Part shown: positions 43,514 through 54,640 of the stretch, piece after piece
Layout of the letters: each line of letters opens with the position of its first letter
How positions within the stretch are numbered: position 1 is the first letter of the stretch
Notes under the pieces: generated by a model
The model's input: only the letters and a program-made list of their open reading frames with translations
Databases searched by the model: none
What the model was told of the DNA's origin: nothing
Origin: Bufo bufo
Taxonomy: Eukaryota; Chordata; Amphibia; Anura; Bufonidae
Direction of reading: 5' to 3'
NCBI RefSeq assembly: GCF_905171765.1
Contig: NC_053392.1
Location: 35,038,956-35,102,955 of the forward strand
Length of the DNA: 64,000 nt
Made by a program: the position numbers and the translations under genes

Positions 43514-46500
43514 TATAGTAGTTATATTCTTGTACATAGGAGTAGTATTATAGTAGTAATATTCTTGTACATAGGAGGCAGTATTATAGTAGTTATATTC
43601 TTGTACATAGGAGCAGTATTATAGTAGTTATATTCTTGTACATAGGAGCAGTATTATAGTAGTTATATTCTTGTACATAGGAGGCAGTATTATAGTAGTT
43701 ATATTCTTGTACATAGGAGCAGTATTATAATAGTTATATTCTTGTACATAGGAGCAGTATTATAGTAGGTATATTATTGTACATAGGAGGCAGTATTATA
43801 GTAGTTATATTCTTGTACATAGGAGCAGTATTATAGTAGTTATATTCTTGTACATAGGAGCAGTATTATAGTAGTTATATTCTTGTACATAGGAGCAGTA
43901 TTATAGTAGTTATATTCTTGTACAAAGAGAGTATTATAGTAGTTGTGTTCTTGTACATAGGAGCAGTATTATAGTAGTTATATTCTTGTACATAGGAGCA
44001 GTATTATAGTAGTTATATTCTTGTACATAGGAGCAGTATTATAGTAGTTATATTCTTGTACATAGGAGCAGTATTATAGTAGATATATTCTTGTACATAG
44101 GAGCAGTATTATAGTAGTTATATTCTTGTACATATGACAGTATTATAGTAGTTATATTCTTGTACATAGGTGGCAGTATTATAGTAGTTATATTCTTGTA
44201 CATAGGTGGCAGTATTATAGTAGTTATATTCTTGTACATAGGAGCAGTATTATAGTAGTTATATTCTTGTACATAGGAGCAGTATTATAGTAGTTATATT
44301 CTTGTACATAGGACAGTATTATAGTAGTTATATTCTTGTACATAGACAGTATTATAGTAGTTGTATTCTTGTACATAGGAGCAGTATTATAGTAGTTATA
44401 TTCTTGTACATAGGAGCAGTATTATAGTAGTTATATTCTTGTACATAGGAGCAGTATTATAGTAGCTATATTCTTGTACATAGGAGCAGTATTATAGTAG
44501 TTGTATTCTTGTACATAGGAGCAGTATTATAGTAGTTATATTCTTGTACATAGGAGCAGTATTATAGTAGTTATATTCTTGTACATAGGAGCAGTATTAT
44601 AGTAGATATATTCTTGTACATAGGAGCAGTATTATAGTAGTTATATTCTTGTACATAGGAGGCAGTATTATAGTAGTTATATTCTTGTACATAGGAGGCA
44701 GTATTATAGTAGTTATATTCTTGTACATAGGAGCAGTATTATAGTAGTTATATTCTTGTACATAGGAGGCAGTATTATAGTAGTTATATTCTTGTACATA
44801 GGAGCAGTATTATAGTAGTTATATTCTTGTACATAGGAGCAGTATTATAGTAGTTATATTCTTGTACATAGGACAGTATTATAGTAGTTATATTCTTGTA
44901 CATAGACAGTATTATAGTAGTTATATTCTTGTACATAGGTGGCAGTCTTATAGTAGTTATATTCTTGTACATAGGAGCAGTATTATAGTAGTTATATTCT
45001 TGTACATAGGAGCAGTATTATAGTAGTTATATTCTTGTACATAGACAGTATTATAGTAGTTATATTCTTGTACATAGGTGGCAGTCTTATAGTAGTTATA
45101 TTCTTGTACATAGGAGCAGTATTATAGTAGTTATATTCTTGTACATAGGAGGCAGTATTATAGTAGTTATATTCTTGTACATAGGAGCAGTATTATAGTA
45201 GTTATATTCTTGTACATAGGAGCAGTATTATAGTAGTTATATTCTTGTACATAGGAGCAGTATTATAGTAGTTATATTCTTGTACATAGGAGCAGTATTA
45301 TAGTACTTATATTCTTGTACATAGGAGCAGTATTATAGTAGTTATATTCTTGTACATAGGAGCAGTATTATAGTACTTATATTCTTGTACATAGGAGCAG
45401 TATTCTAGTAGTTATATTCTTGTACATAGGAGCAGTATTCTAGTAGTTATATTCTTGTACATAGGAGCAGTATTCTAGTAGTTATATTCTTGTACATAGG
45501 AGCAGTATTCTAGTAGTTATATTCTTGTACATAGGAGCAGTATTCTAGTAGTTATATTATATTCTTGTACATAGGAGGCAGTATTATAGTAGTTATATTC
45601 TTGTACATAGGAGGCAGTATTATAGTAGTTAGATTCTTGTACATAGGAGCAGTATTATAGTAGTTATATTCTTGTACATAGGAGCAGTATTATAGTAGTT
45701 ATATTCTTGTACATAGGAGCAGTATTATAGTAGTTATATTCTTATACGTAGGAGGCAGTATTGTAGTAGTTATATTCTTGTACATAGGAGCAGTATTATA
45801 GTAGTTATATTCTTCTACATAGGAGGCAGTATTATAGTAGTTATATTCTTGTACATAGGAGCAGTATTATAGTAGTTATATTCTTGTACATAGGAGCAGT
45901 ATTATAGTAGTTATATTCTTGTACATAGGAGGCAGTATTATAGTAGTTATATTCTTGTACATAGGAGGCAGTATTATAGTAGTTATATTCTTGTACATAG
46001 GACAGTATTATAGTAGTTATATTCTTGTACATAGACAGTATTATAGTAGTTATATTCTTGTACATAGGTGGCAGTCTTATAGTAGTTATATTCTTGTACA
46101 TAGGAGCAGTATTATAGTAGTTATATTCTTGTACATAGGAGGCAGTATTATAGTAGTTATATTCTTGTACATAGGAGCAGTATTATAGTAGTTATATTCT
46201 TGTACATAGGAGCAGTATTATAGTAGTTATATTCTTGTACATAGGAGCAGTATTATAGTAGTTATATTCTTGTACATAGGAGCAGTATTATAGTAGTTAT
46301 ATTCTTGTACATAGGAGCAGTATTATAGTAGTTATATTCTTGTACATAGGAGCAGTATTATAGTACTTATATTCTTGTACATAGGAGCAGTATTCTAGTA
46401 GTTATATTCTTGTACATAGGAGCAGTATTCTAGTAGTTATATTCTTGTACATAGGAGCAGTATTCTAGTAGTTATATTCTTGTACATAGGAGCAGTATTC

Positions 46501-47983
46501 TAGTAGTTATATTCTTGTACATAGGAGCAGTATTCTAGTAGTTATATTATATTCTTGTACATAGGAGGCAGTATTATAGTAGTTATATTCTTGTACATAG
46601 GAGGCAGTATTATAGTAGTTAGATTCTTGTACATAGGAGCAGTATTATAGTAGTTATATTCTTGTACATAGGAGCAGTATTATAGTAGTTATATTCTTGT
46701 ACATAGGAGCAGTATTATAGTAGTTATATTCTTATACATAGGAGGCAGTATTGTATTGTAGTTATATTCTTGTACATAGGAGCAGTATTATAGTAGTTAT
46801 ATTCTTCTACATAGGAGGCAGTATTATAGTAGTTATATTCTTGTACATAGGAGCAGTATTATAGTAGTTATATTCTTGTACATAGGAGCAGTATTATAGT
46901 AGTTATATTCTTGTACATAGGAGGCAGTATTATAGTAGTTATATTCTTGTACATAGGAGGCAGTATTATAGTAGTTATATTCTTGTACATAGACAGTATT
47001 ATAGTAGTTATATTCTTGTACATAGGTGGCAGTATTATAGTAGTTATATTCTTGTACATAGGAGCAGTATTATAGTAGTTATATTTTTGCACATAGGAGG
47101 CAGTATTATAGTAGTTATATTCTTGTACATAGACAGTATTAAAGTAGTTATATTCTTGTACATAGGAGGCAGTATTATAGTAGTTATATTCTTGTACATA
47201 GGATCGGTATTATAGTAGTTATATTTTTGCACATAGGAGCAGTATTATAGTAGTTATATTCTTGTACATAGGAGCAGTATTATAGTAGTTATATTCTTGT
47301 ACACAGGAGCCGTATTATAGCAGTTATATTCTTGTACATAGGAGGCAGTATTATAGTAGTTATATTCTTGTACAGAAGAGCAGTATTATAGTAGTTATAT
47401 TCTTGTACATAGGAGCAGTATTATAGTAGTTATATTTTTGTACATAGGAGGCAGTATTATAGTAGTTATATTCTTGTACATAGGAGGCAGTATTATAGTA
47501 GTTATATTCTTGTACATAGGAGCAGTATTATAGCAGTTATATTCTTGTACATAGGAGGCAGTATTATAGTAGTTATATTCTTGTACAGAAGAGCAGTATT
47601 ATAGTAGTTATATTCTTGTACATAGGAGCAGTATTATAGTAGTTATATTCTTGTACATAGGAGGCAGTATTATAGTAGTTATATTCTTGTACATAGGAGG
47701 CAGTATTATAGTAGTTATATTCTTGTACATAGGATCGGTATTATAGTAGTTATATTCTTGTACATAGGAGCAGTATTATAGTAGTTATATTCTTGTGCAT
47801 AGGAGCAGTATTATAGTAGTTATATTCTTGTACACAGGAGCCGTATTATAGCAGTTATATTCTTGTACATAGGAGCAGTATTATAGTAGTTATATTCTTG
47901 TACATAGAAGCAGTATTATAGTAGTTATATTCTTGTACATAGGAGCAGTATTATAGTAGTTATATTCTTGTACATAGGAGGCA
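43514..47983. repeat. 35-bp minisatellite, main array (~127 units)
   Basis: Tandem units of 33-36 bp: GTATTATAGTAGTTATATTC followed by TTGTACATAGG and AGCA, AGGCA, TGGCA, ACA or ACA-less ends. Units are very similar, with local variants (CTAGTAG, TTAGATTC, CTTCTACAT). A block of about 990 bp (45041-46030) is repeated directly at 46031-47020 with the same variant order. On the minus strand each unit contains ATGTACAAGAATATAACTAC, producing long but meaningless frames. It is a simple tandem repeat without unique spacers. Confidence 0.97.
45041..47020. repeat. ~990-bp higher-order duplication in the minisatellite
   Basis: Rare variants recur 990 bases apart: the ATAGACAGTATT unit (45041, 46031), GTTATATTATATTC (45551, 46541), TTAGATTC (45629, 46619) and the CTTATAC unit (near 45741, 46731). 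This shows a recent unequal exchange or block duplication of about 28 units. Confidence 0.8.
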
Positions 47984-48185
47984 ATTTTTATTGTGAAAAC
48001 AAACAAAAAAAATACAATTAAAATACATTCTTACAAAAAACAAAAAATAACAGGCATTGTACACACAATGACTACTCAACTAGAATGACTATAGAATCAT
48101 ATTAAACTTAGAAAGTCCACATTTGCTGGGGAGGAAAAAGAAGAGAAAAAAAAAAAACACACAAAATAACATCATATTTTCTGTT

Positions 48186-51100
48186 TTAAACCAAAGACAC
48201 ATTTCTCCATAATTTCCTATTATTCGGGTTACTCTTTATCTCTAATGATTTAACCCACTGGAGCTCAGACATTATTTGGCTTACGGCTGTGGTGTGGTGG
48301 AATGGCTCATTGTGTATAGACACGCGAGTTCTCATGTGCCAGTGGTAGTATTTTATGACAGAAATGATCAGGTACATTGTCCCCCTGTCTACATTCCTAT
48401 TTCTGGATGGAACAGCATAGATTATATCAGGATAAGTCAGGGACTGCAGTAATGGGATGTTTAGCTTTTGTGACACCTCTTCCCATATTCTCCTCCCACC
48501 CCTGCAGTCAGATATTAAGTGCTCCATCGTCTCCTCCTGCTGACAACCGAGAGGACAGTTCCTATCTGAAACACTTAAAAATTTCAGGTTACCCCTAACA
48601 AATAGCTTTCCATGTAATGACAACCAAGCTATGTCAAATAATTTGGCGGGGAGTCGTTTCCCATTGAGGAGCTTCAGACTTTCTTGTAAAGTGCTAGTCA
48701 CACAATCCCTCAAGACAAGTGGAGAACAAAAGAAAGCCCTACAGACCCTCACGTATAGATCTTTCCTTGGCTTACCCTCAATGTAGGACTTCTCTATCTT
48801 CCACCTTCTCACACACTTCAGTCCATAGTCCAGGTACTGGGGGAGGTAGTCACTCGTCCATCGACCCCTCTTGAGACTGCCGCCTCGCACCCAAGACTCT
48901 GCAAAAGGCATTATCCAGTCCCTGATACTATTCACCCACAGGAAGCTGTTCTCTGAGTCCAGGCAACCAAAATTAACTTTTAGAAACATGGAGTCAAAGA
49001 ACACCCTTGGATTCAGCATATCCAACCCACCCTCTCTCCTCTGTAGGTAGGTGATCCCTCTTTTTATCAGGTTCAACCTGTTCCCCCACAACAGTTGGAA
49101 GAACAGGCTAAAGAGCCTAGCGGAGAAAGATTCCGGCAAAGGAAAAACGACAGAGACATACAAGAAGACAGGGACCAGGTAAGTCTTCAACATTTTAACC
49201 CTTTCTCTATAGGTCAGCCTCCAGTTCTTCCATCGCTGAACCTTTGCATTTCCGGCTTCCAACTTCTCTTCCCAATTTAGTTTGGCGTTATCATTCCTCC
49301 CAAATTTGACCCCTAGGATTTTAATATAGGTGGAGGCTCTCACAAATTGTGGCAGATCAAAGTCTGGATCACTGTCTGATATCCAGAGAGCTTGACTCTT
49401 CTCAAGGTTGACCAGAGACCCTGAGGCCTCCGAGTAACTTCTGATGGCCGCAGACAACATCTCCACCTCACGAGGCTTAGATATCACTACAGTCACATCA
49501 TCCGCATAGGCAACAACACTCAGGGGCAGGCAATGGGGGACTGGCACCCCCTGAAAACCACACTCCTGCAGTGACCTCAAGAATGGGTCTAAGGCAAATA
49601 CATACAGCAGTGGACTCAGTGGGCAACCCTGTCTCACCCCTGCCTCAACCCTGAAGGTATCACCCTGCCAACCATTGACCAGAGGAAAGCTCTCAGCCCC
49701 GCAATACAGAGTCTTCAGCCAATCGATGAAATGCCCCGGAATACCGTACTTTGACAAAGTGGCCCATAGATACTCATGATCTACTCTGTCAAAGGCTTTA
49801 GCCTGGTCAAGACTCACAACATATCTCCCACCCCTCAGGGCTTTACATCTCTCAAACATCTCCCTTATCGAGATGACTGCTCCAGAGATGTTCCGCCCTT
49901 CTACTGTGCCAAACTGACAGCCTGCCAACAGTGCTGAGGACAGACAAACTAATCTAGAAAACAGAATTTTTGCCAGAATCTTTCTGTCGACATTCAAGAG
50001 GGCAATCGGCCTCCAGTTCTTGATGTCACTCGGCTCTTTACCTTTGGACAGCAGAATCAGCGAGGACACTCTCATGGATGGAGGCATCAGGTGACTTTCT
50101 AGACAATTTGTATATACATCCACGAGGATTGGGGCCAAGAGGTCTCTGAATGTCCTATAGAATTCTGCTGTTATCCCATCTGGACCTGGTGCCTTCTTCA
50201 GATGTAACTTATCAATTGCCTCTTTAACCTCCGCCACCGTCAAATCTGCTGTCAAAGGAGAAAAGTCCAAATCATTAGTATCAGGGAGCGGAGTTGCCTC
50301 CAAGAATTGGGTCATCTTGTCTCTATCCAAAACCTTCCTCTGAAACAAGTCAGCATAGTAAGATCTCACCACCCCCAGGATACCCTCCCGAGATTCTTGC
50401 AAAACACCCTGGGGGTCAGTGAGACCGGTGACAGATTTATTTGCCACTCGCTCCCGGCAATTCTCAAAGGGATCAGGAGACGCTAAGGTCCCATAATCCC
50501 GTTCAAGAACCAGGGAGGTGTACCTGCTGTACTGATACTGCCTTATCTCAGATTTCAGCCGGTCTATCCTTTGTTGGTCATCCCCTCCCGCCGAATATAG
50601 TGACTCCAATTCTTTCCGCAGCTTGAGATACTGGCCATACTTACTCTTCCCCTTTATAACTGACAGTCTCTTTAAGAGGGATCTGATCTCATCCTTGACA
50701 TCCTCCCACCAGTCGGCCATATTGTCATAAAAGTCCACTCTCTCTAGCTGACTCTGTATAAGAGAGTGAACATGACTCTGAACCGAAGGGTCTTCTAATA
50801 GACTGGAATTAAGTCTCCATAACCCTCTACCTGTCCCAGAACACTTTGTGACACCTAAACAGAAATATAAGGCCAGATGGTCTGAATAAGGGACGATCTT
50901 CTCATCTTTTTCACCAATGGTCTCTGTGGGACTCACCAGAGCTAAATCTATCCGACTTCTTCTTTCACCACAAAAATAAGTAAATTTTGGTTTCCGACCA
51001 CCCTGCACAAACACATCTGACAACCCGGCCTGTTGAATAATTCTGCTTAGGACCTTGGAGTCTCTGGTAAGAGGCCTATTAGAGGTCCTGTCACAAGATG

Positions 51101-51596
51101 TCCTGGTGGCATTGAAATCTCCAGCCATGATGACAGGGATAGATGTGAAGAGATATGGCTTCACTTCATTATAAAGGTTAACCCTTTCAGTCACTGTCTG
51201 CGAACCATAGATATTTATAAGACGGAGCCTTCTACCCCGAATAGTAACTTCCAGAATTAGGCACCTTCCCATCAATACCTCTGTCAACCTATGTATAGTT
51301 ATATCTTTGGTGTTAAAGAGGATAGAGACCCCGGCACTTGGTTCTACAGCCAGTGACCAAAAGGATGGACCAGACCGCCATTCACGCTCGGCTTCCCGTA
51401 AGAGTCCTAGAGTATTCAAACGTGTCTCTTGTAAGAAAAAGACATCAGCATCAAGAGACCTTAGATGTTCATAAACCACATGCCTGGTCCTCCTCACTCT
51501 GACACTGTTCACATTACTGGAGAACACTTTAAGGGTAAAGTCAGCCATCAAAGCAAAGCAAAGCACAAGTAGCAGAGATATTACCCCCATCATCAT
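48186..51596 (-). CDS. LINE B ORF2: endonuclease / reverse transcriptase, intact
   Basis: 1136 residues with no internal stop. The start ATG at 51596 overlaps the ORF1 stop as ATGA, suggesting coupled reinitiation. The endonuclease domain spans about residues 20-240: SSNVNSVR, FFLQETRL, MAGDFNAT, SRIDLALVS and YSDHLAL contain the expected catalytic N, E, D, N and D/H residues. The RT spans about 460-740: KAPGPDGITAEFY, DQAKAFDRVDHEYL, GVRQGCPLSPLLY and the catalytic VVAYADDVTV near 697. A C-terminal C-x3-C-x8-H-x4-C knuckle (CPLGCQQEETMEHLISDC) is near 1015. It should nick DNA and prime reverse transcription of its own RNA. Intactness suggests a young insertion. Confidence 0.95.
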   Translation of the reverse strand: MMMGVISLLLVLCFALMADFTLKVFSSNVNSVRVRRTRHVVYEHLRSLDADVFFLQETRLNTLGLLREAEREWRSGPSFWSLAVEPSAGVSILFNTKDITIHRLTEVLMGRCLILEVTIRGRRLRLINIYGSQTVTERVNLYNEVKPYLFTSIPVIMAGDFNATRTSCDRTSNRPLTRDSKVLSRIIQQAGLSDVFVQGGRKPKFTYFCGERRSRIDLALVSPTETIGEKDEKIVPYSDHLALYFCLGVTKCSGTGRGLWRLNSSLLEDPSVQSHVHSLIQSQLERVDFYDNMADWWEDVKDEIRSLLKRLSVIKGKSKYGQYLKLRKELESLYSAGGDDQQRIDRLKSEIRQYQYSRYTSLVLERDYGTLASPDPFENCRERVANKSVTGLTDPQGVLQESREGILGVVRSYYADLFQRKVLDRDKMTQFLEATPLPDTNDLDFSPLTADLTVAEVKEAIDKLHLKKAPGPDGITAEFYRTFRDLLAPILVDVYTNCLESHLMPPSMRVSSLILLSKGKEPSDIKNWRPIALLNVDRKILAKILFSRLVCLSSALLAGCQFGTVEGRNISGAVISIREMFERCKALRGGRYVVSLDQAKAFDRVDHEYLWATLSKYGIPGHFIDWLKTLYCGAESFPLVNGWQGDTFRVEAGVRQGCPLSPLLYVFALDPFLRSLQECGFQGVPVPHCLPLSVVAYADDVTVVISKPREVEMLSAAIRSYSEASGSLVNLEKSQALWISDSDPDFDLPQFVRASTYIKILGVKFGRNDNAKLNWEEKLEAGNAKVQRWKNWRLTYRERVKMLKTYLVPVFLYVSVVFPLPESFSARLFSLFFQLLWGNRLNLIKRGITYLQRREGGLDMLNPRVFFDSMFLKVNFGCLDSENSFLWVNSIRDWIMPFAESWVRGGSLKRGRWTSDYLPQYLDYGLKCVRRWKIEKSYIEGKPRKDLYVRVCRAFFCSPLVLRDCVTSTLQESLKLLNGKRLPAKLFDIAWLSLHGKLFVRGNLKFLSVSDRNCPLGCQQEETMEHLISDCRGGRRIWEEVSQKLNIPLLQSLTYPDIIYAVPSRNRNVDRGTMYLIISVIKYYHWHMRTRVSIHNEPFHHTTAVSQIMSELQWVKSLEIKSNPNNRKLWRNVSLV

Positions 51597-54500
51597 AGAT
51601 CTAAGTCTGAGCCCACCTGCCGACCACCTGTCTCCATGTCTGATTCGGACAGACGTTTAGCTCGCGGGGGTTTCCTTTTTGTGGGGGGATCGCCCTCTTG
51701 GTCCTCATTAAATTCATCTACCACCCTCTTTAACTCTCTCTCCATCTCTTCCTCAGCGTCTGACTCTGATAGGACACCGTACCTATTTGTGATAGTCATG
51801 ACACCTGACCCGGGGTCTACTTTCTTTTTGGAAGGTTTTTGGACAGTGGTCCATTCCCCCTCAGGCTTACGGCTGGTTTTGTCCTTCTTCCGTTTCTTCT
51901 GCGGATTTATTGATGCAGGGGCAGAAGATGACATGCCCACAACCTGCTCAGTGACCTCCCCGTTCCCCTCAGTGGCTCCTGGCTGGGACTGGTCAGGCAC
52001 TATGTCACCTATATTGTCACCCATGTTGTGCTGAGGCTCGGGCGGTGTCACTGCTGACCCTGACAACAGCGTCTCCTCCTCTAGGTCATCTGCCACTTCC
52101 AGCAAGTCCTCATCAGGGAAGTCCTTACAAACATTATGCCAGGCATCTGGACAGTCCCTGTGGGAGTGACCGATCCTACCACAGAGGTTGCACCGGATGT
52201 TCTGGCAGGTGGCGCTGACATGGCCGATCTCCCCGCATAAGTTACATTTTACCAGGGTGCACACACTCGCAATATGACCGGCCTTTCCGCATTTAAAACA
52301 TTTTCTAGGCTGACCCGCATAGAAGCATACCCCTTTCTCCCGGCCAATAAAGAATGAGTTGGGCAGATGTTGGGTGATGTTGTTAACCTGCCGTAACTTT
52401 ACCAGGACCTTCCACCCCCCAGTCCATATGCCATCCTCGTCCCTAGTCTTGGTCAGATCTGACATTAGGTCACAGTGTCTTTTTAGCCATACAACAATAT
52501 CCTGGTGTGGTACCGACTCGTTCCAGAATATTATGGTGACGTTTGCTGTGTCTGGTCTAGAGATGGGGATGAGGCTGAACTTATTCCAGCCATCAGCATC
52601 TCTCACCCGGGCGAAATGAGCCCAGAAGCGGTCCAGGTCAGACATGAGTTTAAAGCTGACGTCATACCCCTGCCTGTCAGGAAGGTTTATCACTGCCAGG
52701 ATGTTAGATGGCAGGAAACCCATTTGGTGGCACAGAAGTTCACGGACCACAAACCTCCTGTCAGGCAACTCCTCCTTGGCCCCTCTATGTCTGAACCTGA
52801 CCACGTTCCTCCTCTTAAAAGCCTGACCTGTATAGTTCACATTAGACCTGAAGGATGGTGACCCACGGCTCCAGGCATTACCAGAGGAGACACCACCAGT
52901 TCCACCCTCCTGCTGTACTTGGGGGCGCTGTGGTGGCTGCTGACTGCCTGCACTATGGGGGTCTGACACTTCTGGTGTAACTAAAGGGGGAAAGTGCTGT
53001 GCATCAGACTGTACAGCCCCCTCCCCACCATCATCCATAATACTCTGCGGGTCACAAGCCTCTGAAGGCTGATCTAATGGTGGACCCGACTCTAGAGATG
53101 ACCCCAAATCCCACACACACTGTGAAGCGCTCCCCTCTGCAGAAACATCATCAGAAATATCACATACAGTCATATCAGTGCAGTCACTAGCAGTATGATC
53201 CTGCTCTACAGAGCCCCGACAGTCCTGCTGAGCCATGACCTGTGAGCTCTCTGCTGCACTGCTGCCTTCAGGCGAGAGTCCACAGTCCTGCTGCTCTCTA
53301 CTGCCCCCCAGGGCTAGTGGTGACTGCACTGCTACTGCAGAGTTACCTTCAGGCAAGAGTCCACAGTCCTGCTGCTCTCTACTGCCCCCCAGGGCTTGTG
53401 GTGACTGCTCTGCTACTGCAGAGTTACCTTCAGGCGAGAGTCCACAGTCCTGCTGCTCTCTACTGCCCCCCAGGGCTTGTGGTGACTGCACTGCTACTGC
53501 AGAGTTACCTTCTGGCTTGAGTCCATAGTCCTGCTTCACAATACAAACCGCTGGGACTTGTGGTACCTTTTGAGGAGTCTCTGCAGGTCTTTGCTGTTGC
53601 TGGACACTTTCTCCCACTTCTCTGTACAAATTCCCTTTCTCAAAAGGGAAGCTGGCTGGTCTGAGGACTGGTCTTGCACAGGCCTGCTGGGTGTCATCTG
53701 GACAGGTTGAAGACTTGGGTATAGATGGAGATTGTTCTGGCGCAGGTCTTCCCCCATGTCCCTCAAGTCTTTGCTGGTTCCTGAAGGTTTCAGCGACTGG
53801 TCCCATCTGCTCCAGTACAGCCTCCATGTCCTGCACAGTCTCAGCGAGCTGCACAGCGAGGGAGCTCAGCTTCTTGTCATGGACAACCTGATTGTTGGGG
53901 TTTGCTGCCTTTAGCTTATAGACACAATCTATCTGTTTCTGCAGCTGTAGTTTTGTCCTTTTTAATGTTTCTAGTCTCTTGACCAGAGCTGGGATCCGCT
54001 CGGCCAGACATAGTTCAGGTGCACGCTGAGTATTGGGGGGTTGCGCCGGCAGTGTACTCACAGAATGGCTCCTTGGTCCTTGCACTGGACTTGGTGCAGC
54101 CGTGGTCACTGCTGCAAGGTCACTATCTCCAGATTGGGGACTGGGCCCCTGGTTCTTCCCAGTGACTGCACTTGTGGCCCCATGAAGCCTTCCTTCAGTA
54201 TTCCCTCTGGTCTCATCTGTCGTGTTGGCGACTTTTGCGCTGTTCCCACTCCCATAACGTGTGCGGTCAGACCGTATCAGGACAGGCTGTTGCAGATTCT
54301 CCTGCATGGTCTGCTTCTCCAGGGAAGTTCTCCTCTGTCTGCCTGCGGGTGGGGTGGATTGCACACCTGCAGCCATGGTCTTACTCAGTGATGTCTCCTT
54401 CTTTACTTCCAACATTTTCTTTTCATCTTTGCTTCCTGCTGCACTGGGACTGGCAACACTCGGAACATTCCTTCCTTCCAAAGAAACTTTTGGATAATTA

Positions 54501-54640
54501 TCCATGGTGTGAGAGGTCTGGGAATTATTTCCCAGAATAGGCCTTGGAGCCTGGGCCTTGCTTGGGGAGCATCCCCACCCAGAGTGGCCCCGCCCTGGGC
54601 TTTCTCCAGACATCCAAAGCCTCAGGAGAGCTACTGACAC
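51593..54640 (-). CDS. LINE B ORF1: zinc-knuckle gag-like protein, intact
   Basis: 1015 residues from the first ATG at 54640; an alternative start at 54505 (MDNYPKVSLEG) would give 970 and leave a longer leader. A low-complexity N-terminal half rich in Q, P and S includes a coiled-coil-like stretch (ERIPALVKRLETLKRTKLQL, near 212-232) and a 27-residue tandem repeat (about 370-467). The C-terminal half has an RRM-like region (GYDVSFKLMSDLDRFWAHFA) and then three CCHC knuckles near 780-835: CFKCGKAGHIASVC, CNLCGEIGHVSATC and CNLCGRIGHSHRDC. A basic tail (PQKKRKKDKTSRKP) may be a nuclear localisation signal. Proteins of this type bind the element RNA. Confidence 0.92.
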   Translation of the reverse strand: MSVALLRLWMSGESPGRGHSGWGCSPSKAQAPRPILGNNSQTSHTMDNYPKVSLEGRNVPSVASPSAAGSKDEKKMLEVKKETSLSKTMAAGVQSTPPAGRQRRTSLEKQTMQENLQQPVLIRSDRTRYGSGNSAKVANTTDETRGNTEGRLHGATSAVTGKNQGPSPQSGDSDLAAVTTAAPSPVQGPRSHSVSTLPAQPPNTQRAPELCLAERIPALVKRLETLKRTKLQLQKQIDCVYKLKAANPNNQVVHDKKLSSLAVQLAETVQDMEAVLEQMGPVAETFRNQQRLEGHGGRPAPEQSPSIPKSSTCPDDTQQACARPVLRPASFPFEKGNLYREVGESVQQQQRPAETPQKVPQVPAVCIVKQDYGLKPEGNSAVAVQSPQALGGSREQQDCGLSPEGNSAVAEQSPQALGGSREQQDCGLLPEGNSAVAVQSPLALGGSREQQDCGLSPEGSSAAESSQVMAQQDCRGSVEQDHTASDCTDMTVCDISDDVSAEGSASQCVWDLGSSLESGPPLDQPSEACDPQSIMDDGGEGAVQSDAQHFPPLVTPEVSDPHSAGSQQPPQRPQVQQEGGTGGVSSGNAWSRGSPSFRSNVNYTGQAFKRRNVVRFRHRGAKEELPDRRFVVRELLCHQMGFLPSNILAVINLPDRQGYDVSFKLMSDLDRFWAHFARVRDADGWNKFSLIPISRPDTANVTIIFWNESVPHQDIVVWLKRHCDLMSDLTKTRDEDGIWTGGWKVLVKLRQVNNITQHLPNSFFIGREKGVCFYAGQPRKCFKCGKAGHIASVCTLVKCNLCGEIGHVSATCQNIRCNLCGRIGHSHRDCPDAWHNVCKDFPDEDLLEVADDLEEETLLSGSAVTPPEPQHNMGDNIGDIVPDQSQPGATEGNGEVTEQVVGMSSSAPASINPQKKRKKDKTSRKPEGEWTTVQKPSKKKVDPGSGVMTITNRYGVLSESDAEEEMERELKRVVDEFNEDQEGDPPTKRKPPRAKRLSESDMETGGRQVGSDLDL
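53242..53530 (-). repeat. 81-bp in-frame tandem repeat within LINE B ORF1
   Basis: Three and a half copies encode the theme QDCGLSPEGNSAVAVQSPQA plus LGGSREQ. The units are multiples of three bases, so the frame is kept. Nucleotide similarity between units is high, so the expansion is recent. Opposite-strand frames here are shadows. Confidence 0.93.

Noticed and set aside
44048..47232. Reading frames encoding MYKNITTIILP repeats
   Set aside because: They are periodic translations of the 35/36-bp satellite unit. Frames appear only where 36-bp units keep the phase, and there is no sign of selection.
43514..47983. CRISPR-like array
   Set aside because: The repeats are contiguous 33-36-bp tandem units without unique spacers, in a eukaryotic context full of LINEs. 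It is a minisatellite.
53242..53528. Plus-strand cysteine-rich frames (92-97 codons)
   Set aside because: Antisense translations of the 81-bp tandem repeat inside LINE B ORF1. The cysteine pattern is a by-product of the repeat.
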